64,000 bases of DNA, from positions 1 to 64,000 of the forward strand of contig NZ_JAHXOZ010000007.1 of the NCBI RefSeq assembly GCF_023147585.1, in the 5' to 3' direction. Position numbers and translations under genes: made by a program. Below, piece by piece: positions 50,889-60,508 of the stretch. Numbering within the stretch: position 1 is the stretch's first letter; each line of letters begins with the position of its first letter. This stretch comes from Micrococcus sp. EYE_212. Its GTDB lineage: Bacteria; Actinomycetota; Actinomycetes; Actinomycetales; Micrococcaceae. Under the pieces are notes generated by a model. The model did no database searches. It saw only the letters and a list, made by a program, of their open reading frames with translations, and was not told the origin of the DNA.

Positions 50889-51169
50889 CGAACGTGTGTC
50901 GTCCCATCGGGGTGCTGGCGTGGCGACCCCCGTCCGCTCCGGGCAGGAGCGGGGTGAGTCGCCCCGGCGTCGTCGAGCCGGGCATCGGTGCCGGCCCGTG
51001 GGGAAGGGGTGCACCGACCCCACCACGACGACGGCGCGGCTCTCCAACGCCCGTGACCTCGCACGTCATCTACGGCCCGCCATGGGGCCGCGCCCCGTCC
51101 GGCGAGTGTCGCGGGTCCTCTCACACCGAGGTGGATCCGCTGACGACGCGGCCTGTGGTCAGCTGGGGT
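50889..51169. other. Non-coding region between ssuB and metN
   Basis: A 476-base gap between divergent genes. The ssuB-side part shows a perfect 7-base hairpin, CCGCTCC (50934-50940) with GGAGCGG (50946-50952). I see no protein gene with plausible codon use and no convincing -35/-10 pair. The metN-side part holds the riboswitch listed separately. Confidence 0.5.
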
Positions 51170-51171
51170 CA

Positions 51172-51280
51172 CCCATCCAGAGCGGCCGAGAGATCTGGCT
51201 CGACGACGCCGCAGCAGCCCGCCTCACCCGCCTCCCGCAGGCAGGGTGAGGGCCAGGGTGCTCCCGCCAGGACCGATGGA
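51172..51280 (+). ncRNA. SAM-I-clan (S-box-like) riboswitch upstream of metNIQ
   Basis: The order of conserved S-box segments is present: ATCCAGAGCGGCCGAGAGA, then CTGGCTCGACGACGCCGCAG, then GCAGCC, a variable GC hairpin (P3, about 51219-51252), GGTGCT, CCAGGACC and GATGG. The closing stem CCATC (51173-51177) pairs with GATGG (51275-51279). Deviations from the consensus (GCAGCC for GCAACC, no AAUUCC) and a very short P4 suggest an actinobacterial variant of the clan. Location before the methionine transporter operon fits: high SAM should turn it off. A GC hairpin at 51297-51318 lies between it and the metN ribosome site. Confidence 0.75.
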
Positions 51281-51364
51281 CGCGTCCACGCTTCCCGGGC
51301 CCCGCCGTGCGGCGGCCCGACGCGAGAACCCGTGCGCCGGTCGCGACCCGATGAAGGAGACGCC

Positions 51365-52429
51365 GTGCTGGAGATCGTCGATCTGCACAAGAGATACGAG
51401 TTGAAGACCGGGCGACCGGTCGAGGTGCTGAAGGGCATCGACCTGACGGTGCCGGACGGATCCATCACCGCCGTGGTCGGTCCGTCGGGGGCCGGCAAGT
51501 CCACCCTGTCCCGCTGCATCTCCCTCCTGGAGACGCCCTCCTCCGGGCAGATTCTCGTGGACGGGCGCAACCTGTCCGAGCTCTCCGGGCGTGCGCTGCG
51601 GGACAGCCGCCGCTCGATCGGGACGATCTTCCAGCACTCGGCGCTGCTGCGCCGGATCACCGTCGCTGAGAACGTCGCACTGCCGCTGCGCAACCTCGGA
51701 GTGGAGCACGGGGAGATGGAGGCGCGGGTGGCGGAGCTCCTGGAACGGGTGGATCTGCTGCACAAGGCGGACGCCTACCCCGGCCAGCTCTCGGGTGGTC
51801 AGGCGCAGCGGGTCGGCATCGCCCGGGCGCTCGCTCTTCGACCTCGCATCCTCCTCTCGGACGAGTCCACCTCAGGTCTCGATCCGCGCTCGACCCATCA
51901 GATCCTCCGCCTCCTCACCGAGCTGCGCGCCGACCTCGGAGTCTCGATCGTCCTCATCACCCACGAGATGGAGGCCGTCCGGGCCGCGGCCGACGAGGTG
52001 GCCTTCCTGGACCACGGGCGGATCGCGGAGCACGGACGGGTCGCCGACCTGATCGGACGCGGGGACTCTCCGGCGGCCGGCCAGCTCCTGCCCGTCCACC
52101 CGGTGGAGCGGGTGCCCGGTGTGCGCACCGTCCTGCGCGTCTCCCTGGGCTCCGTCCCCGTCGACCCCGCTTGGTTCGGCGACCTCGCCCGCGCCGTGTC
52201 CGCGGGGGTGAGCCTGCTGGGCGGCACCCTCGAGGACCACGGCACCCGTCCGCTCGGCCGGCTGGTGATCGGGTTCGGCACCGACGATCAGCGGCAGGTC
52301 GCCGCCGCCGTCGCGGTTCTGGACGCCGCCGGGCTCCGGGTGATCGTGGAGGGCGGTGCCGACGTGCCCGTGCGCGGGCGTCCGGCCGACGCCGACCTGA
52401 CGCGTGAGGTCGCAGGGGTCGCGGCATGA
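51365..52429 (+). CDS. metN: Methionine ABC transporter ATP-binding protein
   Basis: 354 residues. Walker A GPSGAGKST (39-47), Q-loop Gln90 in IGTIFQH, signature LSGGQAQR (142-149), Walker B RILLSDE (161-167), switch His in LITHEMEAV. C-terminal NIL domain (about 265-345, including GVSLLGGTLEDHGTRPLGRLVIGF), which binds methionine and inhibits transport in MetN proteins. GTG start at 51365 fixed by GAAGGAG six bases upstream. First gene of metN-metI-metQ, behind a SAM-type riboswitch. Confidence 0.95.
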   Translation: MLEIVDLHKRYELKTGRPVEVLKGIDLTVPDGSITAVVGPSGAGKSTLSRCISLLETPSSGQILVDGRNLSELSGRALRDSRRSIGTIFQHSALLRRITVAENVALPLRNLGVEHGEMEARVAELLERVDLLHKADAYPGQLSGGQAQRVGIARALALRPRILLSDESTSGLDPRSTHQILRLLTELRADLGVSIVLITHEMEAVRAAADEVAFLDHGRIAEHGRVADLIGRGDSPAAGQLLPVHPVERVPGVRTVLRVSLGSVPVDPAWFGDLARAVSAGVSLLGGTLEDHGTRPLGRLVIGFGTDDQRQVAAAVAVLDAAGLRVIVEGGADVPVRGRPADADLTREVAGVAA

Positions 52430-53127
52430 TCGCGCTCGCCGCCGCCGCCTCCGAGCCGCTCACCTTCGACACCCCGTGGAGCGAGATCCCTGCGCTCCTG
52501 CTCCCGGCCTACGGCGAGACCTGGGCGATGGTCGGGATCGTCATGGTCTTCGTCGTGGCCTTCGGCGGGATCGGAGGCGTGCTGCTGTACAACACGTCCT
52601 CCCGTGGGCTCTTCCCCCATCCCCGCTGGCACGGCGTCCTCAGCTGGGTCGCCAACATGGGGCGCTCGCTCCCCTTCCTCGTCCTGATGGCCGCGATCAT
52701 CCCCTTCACCGCATGGATCACGGGGACCACCCTGGGCATCCGTGCCGCCGTGGTGCCCATGGTCATCGCCGGCGTCCCCTTCTTCGCCCGGCTCGTCCAG
52801 AACACTCTGAACGACCTCCCTCGGGAGAACCTCGCCGTCGGCCTCGTCACCGGCAGCTCGCCGGTCCAGATCATCCTGCAGACCCAGCTGCGGGAGGCGG
52901 TGCCGGGCCTCGTCTCGGCCCTCACCCTCAACACGATCTCGATGCTCGAGTACTCGGCCATCGCGGGGACCATCGGTGCCGGCGGCATCGGCTATCTGGC
53001 CGTCACCTACGGCTACCAGCGGTTCGACATGACCGTCATGGCGGCGACCATCGTCGTGCTGATCGTCAGCGTGCAGCTGGTTCAGTTCGCCGGCGACCGC
53101 CTCGCCCGGTCCCTGGAACGCCCGTGA
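52426..53127 (+). CDS. metI: Methionine ABC transporter permease
   Basis: 233 residues with five to six membrane helices: NMGRSLPFLVLMAAIIPFTAWITG, the EAA-like loop DLPRENLAVGLVTGSSPVQIILQTQLREAVPGLVSA, and SAIAGTIGAGGIGYLAVTYGYQRF, all characteristic of MetI. ATG at 52426 overlaps the metN stop (ATGA), indicating translational coupling. Forms the membrane channel for D/L-methionine uptake with MetN and MetQ. Confidence 0.95.
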   Translation: MIALAAAASEPLTFDTPWSEIPALLLPAYGETWAMVGIVMVFVVAFGGIGGVLLYNTSSRGLFPHPRWHGVLSWVANMGRSLPFLVLMAAIIPFTAWITGTTLGIRAAVVPMVIAGVPFFARLVQNTLNDLPRENLAVGLVTGSSPVQIILQTQLREAVPGLVSALTLNTISMLEYSAIAGTIGAGGIGYLAVTYGYQRFDMTVMAATIVVLIVSVQLVQFAGDRLARSLERP

Positions 53128-53216
53128 CCGATCACGGCCGGGCGTCCTCGCCGGGACGCCCACGTTCTCATCCTCGCCCTTCCCCTCGCCCGCTCGACCT
53201 CATCAGGAGGCACCCC

Positions 53217-54146
53217 TTGCCGCGTTCCACTCCGTCCACCACCGGCCACGACCACGGGTTCACCCTGCGGCGGCGCACCGACCGCCTCCCCTGGACCGTG
53301 GCCGCCGTCGCCGCGATCATCGCCCTGGCTCTGGGGGTCATCCTGATGCGGGGTGCGGCCCATCCGGCGGTGGCCGCCGGCGGATCGGCGGCGGCCGTCG
53401 ACCGGCCCCTGCGGGTCCACTACGAGCCCGCCATGGCAGGCGAGGAGCGCATCCTCGAGTACGTGGCGGCGGAGATCGCGCCGCAGCACGGTGTCACCAT
53501 CGAGCCGGTCGGGATCGCGGACTCGGTCCAGGCGAACCGCGCGGTGGCCACGGGTGAGGTGGACGCCACCATCTTCGAGCACCAGTGGTACATGAAACAG
53601 GTGGCGGACGGGAATGGGTTCGACCTGACGCCCACCACGGAGCTGTACCAGTGGGCGTTCGGCCTGTACTCCTCCCGCTACGACTCCCTGGACGGCGTCC
53701 CCGCCGGGGCCGTGGTGGCCGTGCCCACGGACCTCGCGAACCAGGGGCAGGCGTTGTGGCTGCTCCAGCGTGAGGGCCTGATCGAGCTGGACCCGTCGAT
53801 CGAGCCGCGCACTGCCCGCCTCAAGGACGTCACCGCGAACCCCCGCGGCTTCGACTTCCAGGAGATCGACCTGCTGTCCATGCCGCGGACCCTGGACTCG
53901 GTGGACGTCGCCGTCGGATACACGAACCTGTTCGACGCCGGCAAGGTGAGCCGGGACAAGGGGATCCTCTTCCCGGACCCGCCCCGGAGCTTCGCCTCCC
54001 GCCTGATCGTCGCCACCGACGCCGTGGAGTCGCCGGAGACCAAGAAGCTGCAGGAGGTCTTCAGCGACCCGAAGTTCAAGGAGTACCTCGAGACCACCGA
54101 CGATCCCCTGGTCGCCGGCGTGCTCACCCCCGTCTCCGAGGACTGA
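53217..54146 (+). CDS. metQ: Methionine-binding protein of MetNIQ
   Basis: 309 residues of the NlpA/MetQ lipoprotein family: VHYEPAMAGEERILEYVAAE, NRAVATGEVDATIFEHQWYMK, LDGVPAGAVVAVPTDLANQGQALWLLQREGLI, DLLSMPRTLDSVDVAVGYTN. Captures methionine for MetI. The start is a TTG at 53217, with AGGAGG six bases before it and no better codon. Unlike most MetQ proteins it has no lipobox Cys after its hydrophobic segment (WTVAAVAAIIALALGVILM), so it is probably held by an uncleaved membrane anchor. 89 bases after metI. Confidence 0.92.
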   Translation: MPRSTPSTTGHDHGFTLRRRTDRLPWTVAAVAAIIALALGVILMRGAAHPAVAAGGSAAAVDRPLRVHYEPAMAGEERILEYVAAEIAPQHGVTIEPVGIADSVQANRAVATGEVDATIFEHQWYMKQVADGNGFDLTPTTELYQWAFGLYSSRYDSLDGVPAGAVVAVPTDLANQGQALWLLQREGLIELDPSIEPRTARLKDVTANPRGFDFQEIDLLSMPRTLDSVDVAVGYTNLFDAGKVSRDKGILFPDPPRSFASRLIVATDAVESPETKKLQEVFSDPKFKEYLETTDDPLVAGVLTPVSED

Positions 54147-54327
54147 CCCGTCGGGCACCCCGCAACCCCGGGTCACACGCCGGCGGCCGCGCAGCCCTCC
54201 CGTGCAGGGCGCGGCGAAGGTGACGTTGCGCGCGCCTCGCCGCCACCCCGAATTGCCCCCCGCATCGGCCGGGGCTGGACTGAGCGTCCGACCTCTTCTG
54301 CCCTCCACTCCCGAAGGACCTCCTGCC

Positions 54328-55761
54328 ATGACCACCGAGAACACCGCCCAGCCCGCCGTCCCCGCCGCCCCCCCGGCCCCGGGCCGCGGCCGCGAGCTGC
54401 TCTTCAACGCCTTCGACATGAACTGCGTGGCCCACCAGTCGCCGGGCCTGTGGCGCCATCCGGACGACCACGCCCGCGACTACAACACGCTGGGCTACTG
54501 GACGCACCTGGCCAAGACCCTTGAGCAGGGTCTCTTCGACGGCCTGTTCATCGCGGACGTGCTCGGCCCCTACTCCGTCTACGGGGGCACCTCCGAGGCC
54601 GCCATCCGCACTGGTGCGCAGACCCCGGTCAACGACCCGTTCCTGCTGGTCTCGGCGATGGCCGCCGTCACCGAGCACCTCGGCTTCGGGGTCACCGCCG
54701 GCACCGCCTACGAGCACCCGTACCCGTTCGCCCGCCGCCTGGCCACGCTGGACCACCTCACGGGCGGCCGCGTGGGCTGGAACGTCGTCACCGGCTACCT
54801 GCCCTCGGCGGCCCAGAACATGGGCCAGGACGACCAGATGGAGCACGACGAGCGCTACGAGCACGCGGACGAGTACCTCGACGTCGTCTACAAGCTCCTC
54901 GAGGGCTCGTGGGAGGACGACGCGGTGGTCTACGACAAGGAGACCGGCGTGTTCGCGGACCCGGCCAAGGTCCACGACATCGCCCACGAGGGGACGTGGT
55001 TCAAGGTGCCCGGCCATGCCGTGACCGAGCCCTCCGCGCAGCGCACCCCCGTGATCTACCAGGCCGGCGCCTCGACGCGCGGCCGCGCCTTCGCGGGCAA
55101 GCACGCCGAGGCGGTCTTCATCAACTCCCCCACGAAGGAGCTGGCCAAGGCCACCACCGCGAAGATCCGCCAGGCCCTCGTCGAGGCCGGCCGCGACCCC
55201 TACGACGTCAAGGTCTTCGCCATGCAGACCGTGGTCACCGGCGCCACCGACGACGACGCCCGCGCCAAGTACGACGACCTCGCCCAGTACGTGGACCCGC
55301 TCGGCGGTCTCGTGCTGATGTCCGGCTGGATGGGCATCGACCTCTCGCAGTACGAGCTGGACGAGCCGATCGGCGACGTGCAGTCCAACGCCATCCAGTC
55401 CGCGGTGGAGACCTTCCAGAAGGCCTCTGGCACGGACGAGGAGTGGACGGTCCGCAAGCTGGCCGAGTGGGTGGGCATCGGCGGCTTCGGCCCGGTGATC
55501 GTGGGCGGCGGCGCATCGGCGGCGCGGCAGCTGGCCGACTGGGCCGACGAGACGGACGTGGACGGCTTCAACCTGGCCTACCACATCACCCCCGGGACGT
55601 TCGAGGACGTCGTGGAGCACGTGGTGCCCGAGCTCCAGCGTCTGGGCCGCTACAAGACCGCGTACACGGACGGCACGCTGCGCCACAAGCTCTTCGGCCG
55701 TGGCGACCACCTCCCGGAGGGCCACCACGGGGCGTCCTTCGCGCTGCGCCGTCGTCGGTAA
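54328..55761 (+). CDS. Luciferase-like FMN-dependent monooxygenase (NtaA/SnaA/DszA family), second copy
   Basis: 477 residues, paralogous to the product of 39645-41030: matching blocks HQSPGLWRHPDD, LFIADVLGPYSVYGG, TLDHLTGGRVGWNVVTGY, DERYEHADEYLDVVYKLLEG, PVIYQAGASTRGRAFAGKHAEAVF. Uses FMNH2 and oxygen; likely acts on an organosulfur compound given metNIQ just upstream and the other sulfur genes, but NtaA-type (chelator) activity cannot be excluded. ATG at 54328 with GAAGGA upstream. No reductase or transporter is joined to this copy. Confidence 0.88.
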   Translation: MTTENTAQPAVPAAPPAPGRGRELLFNAFDMNCVAHQSPGLWRHPDDHARDYNTLGYWTHLAKTLEQGLFDGLFIADVLGPYSVYGGTSEAAIRTGAQTPVNDPFLLVSAMAAVTEHLGFGVTAGTAYEHPYPFARRLATLDHLTGGRVGWNVVTGYLPSAAQNMGQDDQMEHDERYEHADEYLDVVYKLLEGSWEDDAVVYDKETGVFADPAKVHDIAHEGTWFKVPGHAVTEPSAQRTPVIYQAGASTRGRAFAGKHAEAVFINSPTKELAKATTAKIRQALVEAGRDPYDVKVFAMQTVVTGATDDDARAKYDDLAQYVDPLGGLVLMSGWMGIDLSQYELDEPIGDVQSNAIQSAVETFQKASGTDEEWTVRKLAEWVGIGGFGPVIVGGGASAARQLADWADETDVDGFNLAYHITPGTFEDVVEHVVPELQRLGRYKTAYTDGTLRHKLFGRGDHLPEGHHGASFALRRRR

Positions 55762-55814
55762 GGTGAGGCGCGAGGACCGCGGGCCCACCCCGCGGCCGCA
55801 CCGAGGAGGAGAAC

Positions 55815-56540
55815 ATGCAGCGCAGACGTGCCGTCCACGCGGCGGGACTGGGGCTCATCGGCGCCCTGGCCCTCGCCGGGTGCGCGTCGGATCCCCAGCC
55901 CGCGGGTGAGGCCTGGAAGCAGGCCCGCACCCAGCTCGACGAGGCGGACTCGGTCCGCCTCTCCACCGCGTACACCACGGGACGCCAGGGCCCCAGCGTG
56001 GTCACGTGGGACATCGCCGGCGCGCTCGACGGCGGCAACGCCACCTCGACCGCCACCATGGGCGTGGGGGAGGACTCCCGCATGGTCGTGGACACCCGCA
56101 CCGTGGGCGAGGACGTCTACGCGCGCGTCAGCACGGAAGGCCAGGACGTCCCCGCGCAGGTCCGCGCCGCGTACGGCGACGACGGGTGGAAGCGCCTCCC
56201 CGCGGACCAGGCGCAGGCCCAGGCGAACCCGCTGCGCACCGAGCTGGACCGGATCGCCCTCCCCGCCGCGGACGCCCTCGAGGGTGCGGACGTGGAGCCG
56301 GAGGAGGTCGAGCTCCAGGACGGCCACGCCCAGCGGTACGCGGTGCCGGCCGACGTCGCGGGCGCGGCCCAGGCCGCCGCGGGCGAAGGCGAGCCCGTCC
56401 GCGTGCGCTCCTTCACGGTGGATGAGGACGGCTCCCTCGTGGGCCTGCAGGTGGAGGCCGCGAACGCCCTCCAGCAGTACGAGCTCAGCGACTGGAACGC
56501 GATCGACCCGGCCGAGGTGCCGGAGGAGGTGTCCGAGTGA
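55815..56540 (+). CDS. Lipoprotein, member 2 of a three-gene family
   Basis: 241 residues: basic start MQRRR, hydrophobic stretch, lipobox LAGC (Cys23), then GEAWKQARTQLDEADSVRL, a beta-rich domain and the C-terminal signature LSDWNAIDPAEVP. Matches the layout of the proteins at 43729-44487 and 56537-57307. GAGGAGG precedes ATG at 55815. It overlaps the next family member, so the two are co-translated. Location after the monooxygenase gene (54-base gap) gives no clue to function. Possibly a lipid- or ligand-carrier of LppX/LprG style. Confidence 0.75.
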   Translation: MQRRRAVHAAGLGLIGALALAGCASDPQPAGEAWKQARTQLDEADSVRLSTAYTTGRQGPSVVTWDIAGALDGGNATSTATMGVGEDSRMVVDTRTVGEDVYARVSTEGQDVPAQVRAAYGDDGWKRLPADQAQAQANPLRTELDRIALPAADALEGADVEPEEVELQDGHAQRYAVPADVAGAAQAAAGEGEPVRVRSFTVDEDGSLVGLQVEAANALQQYELSDWNAIDPAEVPEEVSE

Positions 56541-57307
56541 TGCGTGGCGACCTGATGAAGCGGCGCGGCGCGCGCCGGGCCCTCCCGCTGGCCGTCCTGG
56601 GGACGGGGGCGGCCCTGGTGCTCTCGGGGTGCGGGGCTGACGGCGGCGCCGCCCCCGAGGCGTGGGCGAAGGCCCGCACCCAGCTCGAGCAGGCCGACTC
56701 GGTCCGCATGGTCACCGAGCTGCGCGCCGGCGCGCAGACGTCCGCCGGCGCCACCGTGCCGGACTCCACGGACATCTCCGGGCCGACGTCGGGAGAGGCC
56801 TTCCGCTACGTGAGCGAGTTCCGCGACGGCGCGTACACCACGCGCGACGAGAGCCGCACCGTGGACGGGCGCACCTTCTCCCGCTTCACGCTCGAGGAGC
56901 GCGGCGGCGTGGCCGGGGAGGACCCCGAGTACGCCGAGAAGTGGACCGCGGCCAAGGCCACGGGCGACCCGTCCGCACAGGGCATGGGGGCCATGGTGGA
57001 CTCGCTGCTGGCGGCGCTGCCCGCCGGCGACGGCCTGGACGGCAAGGAGGCGGACGCGGACACCCTGCGCCGCAGCGGCCAGGACGCCATGCGCTACGTG
57101 CTCGACGTGCCGGCGAGCGGGGAGGGCGGCGGCGTCGCGCTGCGGGCCTTCACCGTGGCCCAGGACGACGGCGAGCTGCTGACCGTGGAGACCGAGTCCG
57201 CGGGCACCGGGGCCGTCACCACGTTCTCCGAGTGGAACGCCGTGCCGCCCATCGAGGCGCCGGCCGAGGATGCGATCGCCGAGCCCGCCGCGGCACCCGC
57301 GGCCTGA
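56537..57307 (+). CDS. Lipoprotein, member 3 of a three-gene family
   Basis: 256 residues from GTG at 56537, whose AGGAGG lies seven bases upstream and which overlaps the previous stop by four bases (GTGA); ATG at 56540 or 56555 are alternatives. Lipobox LSGC (Cys32), then PEAWAKARTQLEQADSVRMV, almost the same as in the preceding gene, and C-terminal FSEWNAVPPIEAP. Evidently a tandem duplicate of member 2. Ends before a terminator hairpin. Confidence 0.75.
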   Translation: MMRGDLMKRRGARRALPLAVLGTGAALVLSGCGADGGAAPEAWAKARTQLEQADSVRMVTELRAGAQTSAGATVPDSTDISGPTSGEAFRYVSEFRDGAYTTRDESRTVDGRTFSRFTLEERGGVAGEDPEYAEKWTAAKATGDPSAQGMGAMVDSLLAALPAGDGLDGKEADADTLRRSGQDAMRYVLDVPASGEGGGVALRAFTVAQDDGELLTVETESAGTGAVTTFSEWNAVPPIEAPAEDAIAEPAAAPAA

Positions 57308-57321
57308 CCCTCGACGGACGC

Positions 57322-57361
57322 GACGCGGCCCGCCGCCCCGGAGGGGGAGGCGGGCCGCGTC
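57322..57361. terminator. Hairpin between convergent genes
   Basis: GACGCGGCCCGCC (57322-57334) pairs perfectly with its complement (57349-57361) around a 14-base loop; serves the lipoprotein pair and probably the convergent YtxH-like gene. Confidence 0.8.
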
Positions 57362-57381
57362 GTCGGTCCGGGGTGCGCGGG

Positions 57382-57786
57382 TCAGCGGGCCGTGGGGCCC
57401 TCGTCGCCGAGCGGGGTGGAGGGATCCGAGATGAAGTCCGGATCGGCGCCGGTCGCGTTGGCCGCCTGCACGTTGTCGTTGTTGGACTCGGTCACGCGCT
57501 GGTCGGCGAAGGAGTCCTCCGAGCGGCTCGCGCGGTCATCGCCCTTGAGCGCGTCCTTCTCACCCGCGCCGACCTTGGCGGCGAGGTCCTGGACCTTGTC
57601 CGAGTTCTTCACCTCGGCGAACTTCTGCTGAGCGGTCTCCTGCACGTGTCCCACCTTCTCCTGGGTCTTGGGGTCGTTCCAGAGCTTCTGCGCGTTCTGG
57701 GACATCTTGTCGAGGTTCTGGCGGCCCTCGCCGGAGGCGAGGAAGTAGCCGAGGGCGGCACCGAGGCCGAGAGTGAGCCAACGCAT
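57382..57786 (-). CDS. YtxH-like small membrane-anchored protein
   Basis: 134 residues: one N-terminal hydrophobic segment (WLTLGLGAALGYFLAS) followed by GEGRQNLDKMSQNAQKLWNDPKTQEKVGHVQETAQQKF, an amphipathic coiled-coil-like stretch typical of YtxH/general-stress proteins, and an acidic disordered tail ending DPSTPLGDEGPTAR. AAGGAG precedes ATG at 57786. Function of such proteins is unknown; often stress-induced. It follows the ATPase gene on the same strand by about 117 bases. Confidence 0.75.
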   Translation of the reverse strand: MRWLTLGLGAALGYFLASGEGRQNLDKMSQNAQKLWNDPKTQEKVGHVQETAQQKFAEVKNSDKVQDLAAKVGAGEKDALKGDDRASRSEDSFADQRVTESNNDNVQAANATGADPDFISDPSTPLGDEGPTAR

Positions 57787-57903
57787 GGTGTTCTCCTTCT
57801 GTGTCTGACGGTCAGATCTGCCCCGCTGCGGAGGGCCCACCCGGAGGAGGCGCCGTTCCACAGTGGAATCACGCCCTACTCTCGCCCCGCCGAGGGCACA
57901 GCG

Positions 57904-60394
57904 TCAACGTCTCAGGGGCACCGTGCGCTCCCCATGACGCCGGTGCACCCGGTGGATCGCCTCGATGCCTGCGCACGCGAGCCCGGCGATCACCAGGGAC
58001 GCGGTGAGCACGTCCGGGGCAGGGACCTCGAGGACGTGGTACCAGCGGGAGGCCGGCACGAGCACCACGAGGGCGAGCACCGCGTACATCGCGGCGATCA
58101 GCACCGCCGTGCCGCGGGTGAGCGGCCGCGCCATGGTGCTGAGGACCCAGAGGCCCGCGAGCGTCAGGGTGATCATGGCGGCGGTCTGCAGCTGCGCCGT
58201 GCCCACCTCGCCCGCGGCCCGGTTCCGCACGTACCAGCCCAGGGCCAGCATGGCCGCGAGGATCACCGCGCCGCTGGGCAGGGCGAACCGCAGCGCACGC
58301 CCGAGGAACCCCGGCACGTAGCGCCGGGCGTTGGGCAGCAGCGCGAGGAAGAACGTGGGCGCGCCGATCATGATGAGGTCCACCGTGGAGGCCTGCCGGG
58401 GCAGCAGCGGGAACGGCCAGGCCAGGAGGGAGAACACCACGCCGAGCAGCAGCGCATACGTGGTCTTCGTGAGGTAGATGTGCGCCAGGCGCTCCATGTT
58501 GGCGATCACCTGGCGCCCCTCCGCGAGCACAGCCGGCAGGCGGTCGAAGCGCCCGTCGAGCAGCACCATCCGGGAGACGGCCTTGGTGGCGGATGCGGCG
58601 TTGCCCATCGCGATCCCGAGGTCGGCGGTCTTCAGCGCGAGGGCGTCGTTGACGCCGTCGCCCGTCATGGCCACCACGTGGCCGCGGCTCTGCAGGGCCG
58701 CGACCATGGCCCGCTTCTGCTCCGGGGCGACGCGGCCGAACACGCTGTGGGCCTGCATGACCTCCGCGAGCTCCTCCGGATCCGAGGGCAGGGTGCGCCC
58801 GTCCACGGCGCCGCCGGGCACGTCCACACCCACGGTGCGGGCGACGGCGGCCACCGTGCGCGGACTGTCCCCCGAGATCACGGCGATCCGCACCCCCTGA
58901 TCCCGGAAGTACCCCAGGGTCTGCGCGGCGTCCGGGCGCACGTTCTCCTGGAACGTGAGCACGGCGGCCGGATCCCGGCCCGCGGGGGAGCTCCTCGCCG
59001 ACGGGCGCGGCGTCCGCGCGGCACAGCAGCATGGTGCGCAGCCCGCGGTCCGCGCTGTGAGCGCAGCCCGCCCCGACGGCGTCGGTGCGCTCCGGGCCCA
59101 GGTGCGCGGCGTCCAGCAGCGCCTCGGGGGCGCCCAGCAGCCACGTCCCGGCGAGGCCTGGGGCGTGGGCGTCGGCGTCTGGACCGAAGACGACGGCGGA
59201 CCAGCGCCGGGCACTGGAGAACGGGACCGCGGCGATCGGGATGGACACGGGCGCGGCGGCGAACGGCTCTCGGAGGGCGGCCGCCGTCGGGTTGGCGTCC
59301 GGGTCCGCACCGAACCAGGCCAGCGCCGCCCGGGTGGCCGGGGAGATCTCAGCCCTGATGCCAGGCGCGGCACCGGCGTCCCCGGCGTGCGGCGGGCTGG
59401 CGCCGTGGAAGCTCACGCCGCCCTCCGTGAGCGTGCCGGTCTTGTCCAGGCACACGGTGTCCACGCGGGCCAGGACCTCCACGGCGGGCTGCTCCTGGAT
59501 GAGGACCTCGCGCCGGGCCAGCTTCAGGGCGGCCACGGCGAACGAGATGGTGGTCATGAGCGCCAGGCCCTGCGGGATCATGCTGGTCACGGCGGCCACG
59601 GACGCGATCAGCGCGGGCTCGAGCGTCTCCTCGCGCGGGGCGGAGAGCGCGCGTCCCCAGCCGCCGGCCGCGGTGACCTGGCCGTTCACGATCACGGCGA
59701 TGATCGGCACCAGGGCGATCGTGAGCCAGCGGGCCACCTTCTCGAGGCCCTCGCGCAGCTCCGAGTGGATCGCCCGGTACTTCCTGGCCTCGGCGCCGAG
59801 GCGGGCGGCGTGCGAGTCGGGGCCCACGGCGGTCGCGCGGACCAGCCCGGTGCCCGCGACCACGGAGGAGCCGGAGAGCACGGCGTCGCCGGGGCGCTTG
59901 GGGACGGGGTCGTTCTCCCCGGTGAGGAGGGCCTCGTCGAGGTCCAGGCCCTCCGAGGCGAGCACCTCGGCGTCCACGGGCACCTGGTCGCCGCGGCGCA
60001 GCACCACGACGTCGTCGAGCACGATCTGGACGATCCGCACGGGGACGCGCTCCCCGTCGCGGACGACGAGGGCGTCGTCCTGGTTCAGCAGGGCGATCCG
60101 GTCCAGGGTGCGCTTGGCGGAGTACTCCTGCACCACGCCGATGACCACGTTGGCCACGGCCGCGAGGCTGAAGAGGAGGTCGAACCAGCGGCCCAGCAGG
60201 ACCACCACGAGCGCGCACAGGCCGATGGCCAGGTTGAACAGCGTGAGCACGTGCACGCGCAGGATGGTGGCGAGGCTGCGGGAGGTGTCCCGCGGCTGCG
60301 CGTTCGTGAGACCGGCCGCCTCCCGCTCGGCCACCTCGGCGTGGGTCAGCCCACAGATCGGATCGGCCCGCAGGCGCACGCTCGCATCGGTCAC
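57904..60394 (-). pseudogene. CtpE-like P-type cation ATPase with one frameshift
   Basis: P-type ATPase; sequence style matches CtpE of mycobacteria, a Ca2+ transporter (SRSLATILRVHVLTLFNLAIG, TSMIPQGLALMTTISFAV, VEVLARVDTVC). Phosphorylated Asp317 in DKTGT, actuator motif LTGE (157-160), hinge TGDGVNDALALK, then six C-terminal helices. The reading frame shifts once at the run of five G on the plus strand at 58984-58988: before it ends EELP in one frame, after it AGRDPAAVLTFQ in another, as if one base were inserted. With one fewer base the protein is about 830 residues and complete, stopping at 57904. A homopolymer sequencing error is as likely as a real mutation. Ends at the hairpin repeat next to purL. 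Confidence 0.8.
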
Positions 60395-60508
60395 CCCATG
60401 AAACTAGGGGGACGGGCCGGGGGGCACATCCGCCCCAGGGTGGATCTCGGCCCCTGCCCACCCCACCCTGAGTCCCCCGCGCCGCCGCCTCGCTCAGCCC
60501 CCCCACGC

